Source: Paramarasmius palmivorus (Eukaryota > Basidiomycota > Agaricomycetes > Agaricales > Marasmiaceae). From it: a DNA stretch of 64,000 nt. A program made the position numbers and the translations under genes. Below, piece after piece: positions 1-10,231 of the stretch. Location of the stretch: contig JAYKXP010000005.1 in assembly GCA_037176845.1 (NCBI GenBank), positions 434,001-498,000 on the forward strand, written 5' to 3'. Each line of letters starts with the position of its first letter. Position 1 is the first letter of the stretch. The notes beneath the pieces are model-generated. The model had not been told where the DNA came from. It saw only the letters and a program-made list of their open reading frames with translations, and made no database searches.

Positions 1-403
1 CTGCAACAATTCGAACCAGCAAAAGTGGAAGGAGACCCTGATCTCTTCACCCCTTTTGCTAAAGGGTCGGTACCAGTCCACGAAAACTACTATCAAGACT
101 AACCAAGACGCTTCAGAGTAACGAACTCGGACGGAAGATGTCTTGACCTTTTGCTCCCTGATGAAGCAAAGGAGATGTTACGTCCTGGTCTTTACAAGAT
201 CATATTCCGAACGAAGGAGTATTTCGATAGGACGAATCGCGAATCTTTCTATCCCTGGGTGGAGGTGAATAATTTTAAACTCACTGGACTTCAAATAACT
301 GAAAGCCTTGTAGGTCACCTTCGACTTGAAGAATCCAAACGAACACTATCACATTCCTCTGCTTATCAGTCCATTCTCGTTTACCACTTACCGAGGAAGC
401 TAA
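1..403 (+). CDS. 5-hydroxyisourate hydrolase, 3' part (5' end outside window)
   Basis: Exons 1-65, 117-264 and 314-403, with introns of 51 and 49 nt. The spliced frame reads AKG-VTNSDGRC, RPGLYKIIFRTKEYF, FYPWVEVTFDL, HYHIPLLISPFSF and ends in TTYRGS, the C-terminal YRGS signature of HIUase, a transthyretin-like fold. The enzyme hydrolyses 5-hydroxyisourate to OHCU in the urate-to-allantoin pathway, usually in peroxisomes or cytosol. The invariant HYHIPLLLSP block carries active-site residues and is intact. The N-terminal His/Arg part of the fold lies upstream of the window. Reading straight through the second intron gives an open frame to 438, but that loses the conserved C-terminus, so splicing is preferred. 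Confidence 0.9.
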
Positions 404-612
404 AGGTCAATGACAAGGTCAAAGAGATGTATCACTAGCAGATCTAAATTGTAGCAGCAATAAAGACAGTATGCGACATGCGACTATCTATGTACGGGAC
501 GGCCTAAGAAACTATGCATGACAGCAAAACAGTGCAGATATTAGGGCGAATGTATAGCACAGAAGGAATGATGATATGGCACAAATGTACAGGGGAAGGA
601 AAAGGAATGGTA

Positions 613-1431
613 TTAATGCACCAAAACCGAGTCGTACTTGACGCCCTTGACTGTCGAACCACGCATCGATTGCTTGACGTTAATCAAGAACTGTTCCCTG
701 TTCTTGCTCATCTCCATGGCAGCCTCTATATTACGAAATTGTTCAAGCGATAGTCATACAACAGTCCGGCTGGTAGACGCACCTTTGTTGAGAGGATCAT
801 CGGCGTTAGGCTCAAGGAAAAGGTATTGAAGCCCGACCATCACCGAAGTGAGGTTGAGCACCGGTTTCCAGTCCTCTCTGAGGATGTTCAAGCACACGTT
901 GCCCTCAAGGTCGACGTTTGGATGATAAATCTAGTATGAGGCCACATCGATACAGAGACATCAGCCAAGCACTGCTGACACACCTTCTGCGTGCATTTTA
1001 CCTTCGGGGGGTCGTGTGGGTAGTTCGTATTGATGCTAAATGAGAACACGAACGCGCCGCCCTTATACATGCCTGCAAAGATCGAGAATCAAAAACGATG
1101 TTTTGGCGTGTCGTATGACTCATGTATCATACCTTCATCTGGGGTGATGGTGAGGGTGAAGTTGAGCAGATCAGCGGGGTCAGGGAAATGGGTCTTCATA
1201 GTTGATGGAAGATCTAGTTCTGTCAAGTCTGCAAAGTATTATAGGGTTCGTTAATGAGGTTATTATGAGCGAAAGGGGTCGATTTCATGCCTTTCTGTAC
1301 TCGAATCTGGGCAGCACTCGTCTTTGGCTTCTTCTTCGCCGCGTCCTCGTTCTTTTTCATACTCCATATCTAGCCAGAGCACCCGGTAAGCCTATGCGAC
1401 ATTGACAAACGAAGAAACTTGCTTTAATCAT
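613..1431 (-). CDS. UBC12: NEDD8-conjugating enzyme E2 UBC12 (UBE2M type)
   Basis: Six exons on the minus strand: 1423-1431, 1291-1369, 1133-1228, 984-1072, 783-930, 613-725, giving 177 aa. The first exon is only 9 nt and encodes MIK. The protein continues [20 protein letters not shown], then [49 protein letters not shown] and [16 protein letters not shown], which contains the catalytic Cys, then [19 protein letters not shown]. The N-terminal MIK-IWSMKK extension matches the peptide that docks on the NAE1-UBA3 E1, so this is UBC12 rather than a ubiquitin E2. The first two introns have GC donors (gcaagt and gcatga). Their use is forced by the conserved MIK-IW and RVQK-DL joins. The last residues ([14 protein letters not shown]) are unlike the usual short C-terminus. 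Confidence 0.9.
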
Positions 1432-1660
1432 CGTGGCGAGTCGTGAAAATGAGAAAGAGACAGTTACAGATGACTGAGAGAAAGAGAAAGGAAACGTGAT
1501 GTGACTAGGCCTCGCTGCCGTGTTTTGGCGGCATTGCTTTGTGCTGTACCTAGCCCACATGGCTCATCTGTTCGTTCCCGATGGCTTCAAGGCTAAGATA
1601 TCATGCCATTGAGCTACTTCCTTATCACGCTGCCCTTCTTTTTAGACTGCAACCATCACC

Positions 1661-3107
1661 ATGGATCTCCCCATCATCGACCTCGACGTTTTTCTTTCTC
1701 AACCCAGGGAATCCCCTGCAGTACAGGATGAATGCAAGAAGGTACTATATTAGCTCTCATATGATTGGAGAATGTTAAATTTTCTCTTGATAGGCTGCAG
1801 ATGCTTTAATCGCTTATGGCGCCCTTCTTCTACGAGACTCGCGTGTCTCCGAGTCAGACAACTCTACCTTCTTGGACCTTCTCGAAGATTACTTTGCTCA
1901 GCCTAACGAGGTCCTGAAGAAAGATGAGAGGCCAGAACTCGGCTATCAAGTGGGAGTAACGTTGGAGAATACGGAAAAGCCCAAGTGCGCCGTCGACGAG
2001 CCTTGCCTCAAGGTTATCGAGAAGCTAGAACCTTCGGAACGTCCTCTTGACATTGGGGCCCATGCTCCGGATCCCAAATGCAGGTTCTTCTGGCAGATGG
2101 CCGAAAAGCCACCGTACGAAACCCAGTATCCTGCTCTGAATGCGCCAAATGTGGTACCCGAAGATCCGGATATCAAGAAGAGATGGACGCCTGTCATGGA
2201 AAACTGGGGCAAGTCGATGAAGCAAGCGTGAGTTTACTGCTCTTGTGAACATCTCGTCATGAAAGCGCTAAATGTATTTTTAGAGTACAAGATCTCACTT
2301 CTATGGCTGCTATCGGCTTAGGTCTACCCGAGAGCACCTTCAGAGACGCCGGAAGATATGGGTGAGTGTCAACAGGAATTTATCAATGCTTCCATATATC
2401 TCAACGTGAAATGTCCATTAGACCTCATCTTCTTGCGCCGACTGCTTCTGACCTCGTGAAATATGGCCAAAAGGATACTATCCTTGCCGGATTTCATACC
2501 GACCTCAATGTATGTTGTTCGATATTCCTAAGCTAACCGCTGACATGATGTATCTTCTAGTGTTTCACTATCCACGGACGATCTCGATACCCAGGTCTCA
2601 ATATTTGGGCTAGGAACACTGGCAAACGGATTCCCGTCAAGATACCTGAAGGAAATTACCTGCTTGTACAGGCCGGAAAGCAGATCGAACATCTTTCCGG
2701 AGGCTTGATTAAGGCTGGCTACCATGAAGTCGTCGTCAACGAACGCACTCTTGAAGTGAGTATATACCCATCTTCGAGTCCTATCGTCAGTTGAAGGTGT
2801 ACACGATTCAGGTCGTCGAGAAACGCAAAGTCGAATATCCAGACCGGCCTCTCATTCGTATCTCTTCGACATTCTTCTGGCATCTGTCCTCGGACTACGA
2901 CCTTGCTCCGATTCCCGCTCTGGCTGAACGTTCACGCGCATTGAGAGCAGATCTCATCAACCTGGGTAAATACGAAGTCGACGAAGTTGCTTATGAGCCA
3001 ATGAAAGTCGGTCAACAAGTTCAGAAGTAAGCCAAATGAACACTTCTCCCAGCCTTCGTTAATGTTTTATTTTTAGCGAATTGAAGCATATTGCTCTTAT
3101 GGCCTGA
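1661..3107 (+). CDS. Fe(II)/2-oxoglutarate-dependent dioxygenase (isopenicillin-N-synthase-like)
   Basis: Seven exons: 1661-1741, 1794-2227, 2284-2361, 2422-2509, 2561-2755, 2812-3026, 3077-3107. The protein starts MDLPIIDLDVFLSQP, followed by AADALIAYGALLLRDSRV, the N-terminal half of the DIOX_N region. The iron site is visible as GFHTDLNCFTIHGRSRYPGL (HxD) with a distal His in QIEHLSGGLIKAGYHEVVVN. RPLIRISSTFFWH carries the RxS 2-oxoglutarate-binding pair. It ends ELKHIALMA after a last short exon; reading through instead gives a stop at once (VQK). The substrate cannot be told. It stands next to housekeeping genes, not a biosynthetic cluster. A member of the conserved fungal clavaminate-synthase-like clade is likely. 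Confidence 0.85.
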
Positions 3108-3419
3108 GTACTTATTGCTGATGTCGTTAACAACAGAGACTACATGAAAATAAATGATCGTAACTAATAAGACTATGGGATACGAGGGGTCCATATAAAC
3201 GGCTAGGGCTACATAAGTGGATGTGGCTGATAGATCTACTCAATACATGTGGGTGCGTCAAGGAAGAGGTAATCAAGAATCGCTTTTAGTAGGTCCTCGT
3301 TTCGATTTATTGCGACGAGGTCGACTCGACGGGGATGAAATTGTTAACTTCTCCATTTCATGGTCGGGGAAATTCTCCTTCTGCACGATGCGGGGTCTCT
3401 TCTGTTGGGGAGTGAATAT

Positions 3420-4337
3420 TCACGCCAAAGCAGAAAACCGGAATCTACGAACAGGTTTGTGGTTCTCATCGTCTGTAGTTGGGCTTGCCTTCGCCGAGGT
3501 TGGCAAAGGAGGCGTCTAACATTGTGCGAAGTCGGGACCAAGCCAAAATACCAAAATGTAGAATAACTCACGGAACTGGCGATACGTTTCGACCTGGTTG
3601 TATGTGAGGTTCTGGCACTTGGACTCTGGCGTAGACGAAATATTAGCGAATACTAGCCTGGTATAGCGGTGAGTACTTACACTGTATATTGAAGCTCGCG
3701 CTGATTTCTGCACGGCCATATATCAGCATTCGAATCGAGTCTCAAAGAAATTGAAATTTCAAACAACCTTGGCTAAGGCGAGGTATCTTGCTTGCCATAA
3801 TTTCAGTCTCTCGGGGATCTTCACCTCTTCGGCCCATTTGTTGGTCATGTCCAGTGCAATCGTGTCTAATGATTCCAAATCCGCTCCGTCGAAACGGAAT
3901 GGGATCCTTTTCCCCGAAGAGGTGTCCACCGCCTGTGAACGAAAGTGTTTGCCGAGATCCTGGCGTTGACACTTGTAGGGAATCGCAAGTATATATTGAG
4001 GTGCGTTCTCCCATTCCGGAGTCGCTCTAACACTGTGACCAGTGTAGAGGCATGCGTCGTTTGCCGTCTGGACCTGTATAAGAAACCGTTGCACAAGTTT
4101 CCCAAGTTGTTGATAGGGTCTCTTGTGAAATGTTGCCATGGGATAGACGATATACGTGTCGCTTCCCGATTCAGGAACATCCGAAATAACGAGGGGACGC
4201 TGTCCTTTGGCGTACTCGTCACCATCTATTGTAGTGAGACGGTTCACAGGAAGGCCACACCGATCGGCCAGCGCGTTGGACACCAAAACATTACCACGAA
4301 CCACGTCGCCTGGTTGATAAGATGAGTTATTGGCCAT
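3420..4337 (-). CDS. Hypothetical protein with Ser/Arg-rich tail
   Basis: Four exons, all joined in phase 0: 3768-4337, 3681-3707 (27 nt), 3572-3625, 3420-3515, giving 248 aa. It begins MANNSSYQPGDVVRGNVLVS and has a long globular part containing SDTYIVYPMATFHKRPYQQL, then RLKLWQARYLALAK. The tail made by the three small exons is rich in Ser, Arg and Pro (SPSARTSHTTRSKRIASS, TPPLPTSAKASPTTDD). I do not recognise the family. The donors gtaagt and gtgagt are strong, which supports the short exons. It shares an upstream region of about 515 nt with the divergent gene at 4854. Function unknown. Confidence 0.6.
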
Positions 4338-4853
4338 AGAAACCAATGAGAGATGACGGTGGGAGTGTAGGAATTCAATAAAAGAATGGGTTCCGAGACT
4401 GACCAGCAGGTAGAGGATGAACGAAAGTGCAGGATTATTTGCTGCTTTTATAGATGTCTCAAAAAGGCAATGCAGCGGAGCCTGAACGATATACTAGAAA
4501 TTCTGTCACCATTTTTGGAATTTGTGGTTGTCTGTGGCCCTGATATTTGATGCCTATTGGGGTGGACAATGAAGGTGAATCGTGGGAAACTACCATAAAC
4601 GTGAGGGACCGTGATGCCAACCCACGTGTTTACGTTCAGTTCATCACTCATTGTCTTCCCTTTCTGTGCCAAGTGGCCGCGTCCACAATGATTTCTTATA
4701 AGAGGGACTGTATTCGCAAATTCAGGAGTATTATCCTCCATATTCTTGATGTCCACACTACCTTCGCCGCTCTCACTTGTCGTTCTGCAATTCGACCCTG
4801 TCGCGTCAGCTGCACATCTCGACAACCAGGAACTCAGTGCGGCATGCGAGAAG
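4338..4853. other. Divergent intergenic region
   Basis: About 515 nt between the start codons of two divergent unassigned genes. Overlapping open frames on both strands contradict each other and resemble no known protein. It probably holds both promoters; I see no clear TATA box. Confidence 0.5.
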
Positions 4854-6004
4854 ATGAAGACGACTAAATATCTAGCCTACGTCTCAAATGTAAGCGTCAG
4901 TGCAACATCTCAATGACCAGACAACTGACTGGCTTTTAAAATTTTACAGGTGGATGGCCTGCAGTGGCCGCACGTTCCATATCACTGTTGGGACATTTAT
5001 TTCGTCTTCCAAGGTCTACGCCAGAGGAACGAAGAGAAGGCTATCGATCCAGAGATGTCAATGCCTATTCTTCCCAACTCCGGCTCTCCAGCGCATCAGG
5101 CTCTGAATCGAGAACCCCTGGACTTCGGACGACCACTACCGTGGAAAGACTGTTACATCTCTCCCTTTATACGCACCAGCGTCCGGTGCCCCACCGTATT
5201 TCTGGAGACTAAGCCGCCGACGCTGATGGAAGCCAGCATTCCAGAGGGTATCCGATTGAAAAGGTCGATGAGGGAGGATATTGCTAAACAGTGGCAACGC
5301 TTACAACCCACGGAGGTGAACGAAGACCGTGACATGTACGACGACGATGACGACGAAGAGGGAAGCTTACCGTCTTGCGGCACTAGCATGTATTCCGACT
5401 CATCGTGTGTTGGCAGTGGCAGCGCATCTCACCAATCGCTGGTGGAAACCCATTCATCAGACTATGACGATGACGGGCAAAGTAACGAATCCAGTTCGCG
5501 GTTTTCCGTCGGGCCTGAATCTGTCTTTTATTTCGACCAACGGGATGCGTGCGACCACGTTGTATGCAAAGTATCCTTTGATCTCTCAGAACTGGACGGG
5601 GTCAATGATCCAGACCTCTATTTCAAGGAGGTGGCGGAGTTCAATCGGTACGCCTTTAGGTTCTCATCTCGGTCAATCATTGATGACCAATTCTCCTCAG
5701 ACTAAAGCAACGCTTCCAAGAAGGCTACACAGAACGTATGATTGATCGAGCACGTCAGATTGATGATGAGTATTTTGCGAAACTATCTGTCACCAAACCT
5801 GGTGCGTCTCACCTGGCTGATACTGGGATACACTCTAAACCTTGTATCTTAGATACTTCAGCACCCACGCCAGTCCCGAGTGAAGTAACAGAACAAAGCA
5901 AAAAGCAACCCGCGACCTATACTGGTGTAGCATCTAGGTCTGGGAAAAGTGAGGGCTTGTGGGCGACTGTTCGCAAATTTGCATCCACAATTTTCGGTTC
6001 TTAG
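4854..6004 (+). CDS. Hypothetical acidic Ser-rich protein
   Basis: Exons 4854-4889, 4950-5647 and 5701-6004. The start MKTTKYLAYVSN joins VDGLQWPHVPYHCWDIYF. The middle has an acidic run (MYDDDDDEEGS) and a Ser-rich stretch with repeated Asp-Ser content. After the second junction it reads EFNRLKQRFQEGYTERMIDR. The end LWATVRKFASTIFGS could be an amphipathic helix. Bases 5802-5852 (51 nt) have a gtgcgt donor and a ttag acceptor, are in frame and contain no stop. The protein is therefore 345 aa if retained or 328 aa if spliced. Not recognised; it looks like a conserved basidiomycete protein with a folded N-terminal half and a disordered second half. Confidence 0.6.
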
Positions 6005-6442
6005 GTTCTTATGATTATGATACCCGTCTATGCTCCCTCACATACATGTACTACAATACTATAGGACAACTCTTCGCAGCTTCAGAACCGCCGACTTTGG
6101 TGGAGGTTCATTGCTTCCTTCGTGTCCTATTTGCCGTGGCTTTGAATACTGCGCCATCTTCAGATAAGTCTGTCATGTATCTTGACGATCCTGAGCATGC
6201 TGCAGCATGCAAGACGAAGATCAGAGATGCATGATCTACGCCCGCAAAAGGATAGTTCATAAATTCCACTTCAGGTTCGACACATGTAGATCATAAGGAT
6301 GGACATGGATCCAGAACGTCTGTATTAAAGCATAAAAGTGATAGGTGATAATCGATAAACGTACAGGGTGTAATGTTACATCTCGAGAAGCTAAAGAAAG
6401 CCCAAAGTCAAAGCAAATCAAAACAGTATACTATAACTCTAC
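6005..6442. other. Convergent intergenic region
   Basis: About 440 nt between two convergent genes. I see only short chance open frames and expect both 3' ends here. Confidence 0.5.
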
Positions 6443-7382
6443 CTAGGTTGTGGGATTAGTGCGTATGCGTTCGATGATTAACGCCGACATGAGAATGTCT
6501 TCAAAGACGTCATGTCCTTGAGGGGTGACTTCGAGTTTCGGGAACTCTGTAGGACGACCTTGCCGTCGAGGGTGTCCTCTGGGTGTGAATTTTGCTAGGA
6601 GGTTTGCCGCTGTCCTATCTTTGGATGAGAAGCACTGAATATAGGTTGAGTACTAGGCACGAAGACACTAGCCTGTGGTACTCACTGTGATAATCCCACC
6701 ACCAACGCTGTCATCCCAGTATAATGTGATGGACCTATCATGGTCCAATGGCTTCCAAGTCCAGAACTATACGCTCAAATGAGTGGCGATCCTTGGAACG
6801 AGTTTGAGGAGACTAACGTTTCTGAAGAGTCGGGTCGAAGAAAGAAGGATGTCCGATATTGGATGTTCGTTTCCACGTAGGCAAACACTGCTGGGATTCT
6901 TAGAATTGCTCGTGCCTATCCTGTCGAAAAGGTCTAAGTGACGATCACAAGCTTGAAATAGAACACATACTACTCACTCGAAATCCCCGACAAATTCACC
7001 ATCCCAGCCGTATTTCCTTATTGTGGTGATATATGACGATGGTGTGAAGCAGTTCAGTCCAACGCCGATGAAGTAAGGATGTCGAGTCGACGAGACATTT
7101 TTCGGTGGAATGAGCAGCATAGCATTTCCAGGCATCGGCGAAAATAGATAGGTGACAGATTCATCAGGCTTCACGGCGGACTGGTATACAGGGGGAGTTG
7201 CAGATGATTTGCTACCATACTGGTGGCTTGGGTGTGCCGGAGGAGGAATGGGAGAAGAACGACCGTTATTTGAACCAGGGATTTGGAGACCATCGTCGAG
7301 CGGAGGTTTTGCTGTTTCGCTACGTATTCTTCAGCACATGCTGTCAATTTGACAGGAGATAAACATACTCGATAATGATCAT
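6443..7382 (-). CDS. DUF6593-domain protein
   Basis: Five exons: 7369-7382, 6978-7319, 6818-6920, 6686-6766, 6443-6634, giving 243 aa. The N-terminal part is low complexity (Pro/Ser: GRSSPIPPPAHPSHQYGSKS) and is followed by the folded part: YITTIRKYGWDGEFVGDFEI, then LRGNEHPISDILL, FWTWKPLDHDRSITLYWDD, and finally LEVTPQGHDVFEDILMSALI with IERIR near the end. The order, from a FE-x-G strand through a W-rich strand to a final LEV-x-P-x-G-x(4)-D-x-I...A-L-x-x-E-x-R helix, is what I know from the DUF6593 family expanded in mushrooms. Function unknown. The first exon (14 nt, MIII) is the least certain; the start could lie in a further upstream exon. Confidence 0.65.
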
Positions 7383-7650
7383 CCCCAGGTTATGCCCCAA
7401 GCTGTGGAGGTCCTGGAGAACTGCCTTGTCCGAAAGTAATGGTTTCTTAAGAGGGCATCGTTATGCAGTGCCGAATGGCTGTGTGACTCTTTCTTAGCGA
7501 GTCACATGGAACTGCTAGGGTGTCGACCCGTGAATCTACCAGGCTGTCAAGGGACAAGCTATTCGACATCATTTCTGTATGTTCATTAATGGTAATACAC
7601 CCCCCGGAGGCTCAAACCACCGTGATAAGAACTACTGATGCCTCTAAACA

Positions 7651-9969
7651 TTACTTCCTCATTCCGAATGCACCCAGAGCACTCTGCAGTTTCGTAACCA
7701 TTTCATCCCATTCAGCTTCTGGCTCTGAGAGAGCGGTGATAGCACCTCCCGCGCCGATTGTCCACTCCTCGGATCCGGTATATGTCCCTGTTGAAGGACC
7801 ATCCTCATATCGGAAGCAGCTACGAATCGCCACCGACCAGTCACCACCACCTCCGACACACCAGTACCCAAAAACCCCAGAATACAAGCTCCTGTCCTCG
7901 CCTTCCAAAGCTTGTAGAATCTCAACGCTGCGTTTCTTGGGTGCACCGGTCATACTACCTATAATTATCACTGTCAGTTGAGGGATTTTTGCACGACGAC
8001 GAAACCCTTACCCGGGGGAAGACTTCTTTTTAGGACCTCCAGCCCAAGTTTACCGTCAAGATCCGAGTTTGCATGGGAAGGTAACTCGCCTTCTATGACG
8101 CTGACCATTTGCCAGACGGTCTCATATTCTTCGACGGCGCAAAATTGCTTTACCTCAACGTCAAGCCCCACCACCCCGTGAAGGTCGTGCCGTATGAGGT
8201 CTACAATCATCAAATTCTCGGCAACCTCTTTACAACTACCCCTCAGCGCCTGTTCTGCATATGCCCTAGTGATCCCGGGTGCTTTGCGAATGGTTCCTTT
8301 GATCGGGCGCAACTGGCAACGTGAACCTGGGGGCCGAGAGTATGAAAGAAACCGCTCGGGAGAAGAAGATAGGAATGTGCTTGGGTGAAGTCGAAGGTAA
8401 GCGGAATGCGGAGCGGGATTGCTACGTCTCAACGCTTTATAACGCTGCCAGGAAGGTACACCCCGAGGGACTTGGATGCGAGTGTTGGCTGTCAAGCAGA
8501 GTTCGTACGAGTCTCCTGAAAAAAGGGACGCTTTGGCATCCTCTATACGAGATATATACCGAGATCTGTCCGGAAGTGTTACAATAGGCAGTTGAGTGCC
8601 CTGTACGGGTAGGTCGTCGACTGGGTGTTGTACCTCAGCAGTAGACAGCATCTTGGCTGTCTGCGATATCCAATCTTGGTCCCCTGGTAAGAGAGACTGG
8701 ACATAAATCTTGCCACTCTGATTATCAACCACAACGCTTCTCTCTACATAGACCAAATTGACATCGAAGTGTTTGTTGTCTATTCGCCTATTAGGGCGCA
8801 GAGGGACTGCAAGCGAGCTGACACCGAGCTCGTAGCTAAGCATTCCAATCAGTCCGCCCCAAAACGGTATTGCGAGATGGCCTGCATATTCCACCTTTCT
8901 CTGCATGAAAGACCCTAGCCACGCCCATATATCACGTCCATCCAATGATTCGGTTGTTTCCTTCTCACCGCGCTTTAAAGTGACCACAGATTCGCCGACA
9001 GAATACAAGATCTGTAGCGAATCTGGGAGCAAAGAGCCAATGATAGAGAAACGGCCCGGTCTAACCACGGAATCGAGAAGAACAAAGGGAGTCCGTTCAT
9101 CTTGTACCCCCAATGCTTCGCATATATTCGGAACAGATAGATGCGATGTGACGATGGATGTCTCCACAAGGTGTTTGCACGAAATTGGCGAAGATAATGC
9201 CGAAGAAGGACGGAAGTGCGGCCAGCTTGGGCCGAGAATAGTTCTTGATGAAGGGTGTAGGGGAATAGTCTGTCTGCGTTGCTTCCTAGACCATTGGCAG
9301 GAAAGGTCCCAGAAATTGCGAAGCACTGACAGTCCTCCGCCGTCCGTAAGCACTGATTCAGGGTGATACTGAACGCTCCAGAACGGCTTGTGTTTGTGTT
9401 TCGCGGCCATGAGAACCAACCCGTTCTCAGCACCATCGTCTGCCCAAGCCAAAGGTTCGATGTCTCCTTCCATCAGCTCTACGTGCAGTGAGTGGTATCT
9501 GACCGCATTCACGGTATCCACGTTGGCAAACAGGCCCGTGCCACTGTGCTCGATGCTTGAAACCTGACCATGCTTGACAACGTTCAGCCGCTTCAGCTTG
9601 GCTCCATGCTCGATAGCCAAACTTTGGTGACCAAGACAGACGCCAAAGATGGGGAGAATGTCCTCGTCGGAGAGCTTCCAAAGATCTGCGATGACTCCAA
9701 CGTCCCGGGAGATATCAGGAGAACCTGGACCCGGACCAATGATCACAGCCGAAAAACTTTTGAGAAGGGGTACGAGTATGTCAAAGGGTATCTGATCGTT
9801 CTTGATGATATAGATGGTGCAGTCCGGGATGGCTCGGCGACATAATGAAGCGAGACTAGAGCAGAGGTGAGGAGTGATTCGATACCAGAGAGCTCAACAG
9901 GACGCACTTGAATGTGAATGAATCATAAGAATCTATAAAGAGAATTCTAGGTGCTGTCTCCACGGTCAT
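7651..9969 (-). CDS. ABZ1: Bifunctional aminodeoxychorismate synthase (PabA-PabB fusion)
   Basis: Three exons: 9908-9969, 8012-9855, 7651-7958, giving 737 aa. The N-terminal class I glutamine amidotransferase domain starts RILFIDSYDSFTFNLASLCR and shows IIGPGPGSPDISRD, the nucleophile region PIFGVCLGHQSLAIEHG, and FWSVQYHPES with catalytic His and Glu. The C-terminal chorismate-binding domain contains LRLHPSTFLSSSPERF, the PIKGTIRKAPG motif, LMIVDLIRHDL and GSMTGAPKKRSVEILQALEG. The enzyme makes 4-amino-4-deoxychorismate from chorismate and glutamine for folate synthesis. PIKGT rather than the anthranilate-synthase-type sequence, together with the PabA-PabB order, supports ADC synthase. The gene is divergent from TTI1 across about 260 nt. 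Confidence 0.93.
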
Positions 9970-10231
9970 CTTGACACGGGTGGATTAGGATACTTGTTTG
10001 TGAGCTGGCTGAGATTATAGGACCTGTTTATAAGGATTAGATAGAAAAAGATTAAAGAAAAAGAGGACTTGCCATAGATTGTAGAGTATGCATTTTGAAG
10101 GACGGATCCTGACAGAACCAGGCAAGAAAATTCAGACAAATCCCACGTGGAGGCACATTCCGGATTAGGAAATCCCAGGACGCGATATTCGACGCGATTC
10201 CATCGAACACGGCTTGCCATTTACCATCGTC

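Noticed and set aside
1661..7382. Secondary-metabolite cluster around the 2OG oxygenase
   Set aside because: No PKS, NRPS, terpene synthase or RiPP precursor is visible; neighbours are housekeeping or unknown.
9427..9681. Open frames antisense to or inside aminodeoxychorismate synthase
   Set aside because: They are shadows of a strongly conserved coding frame; no codon or motif support.
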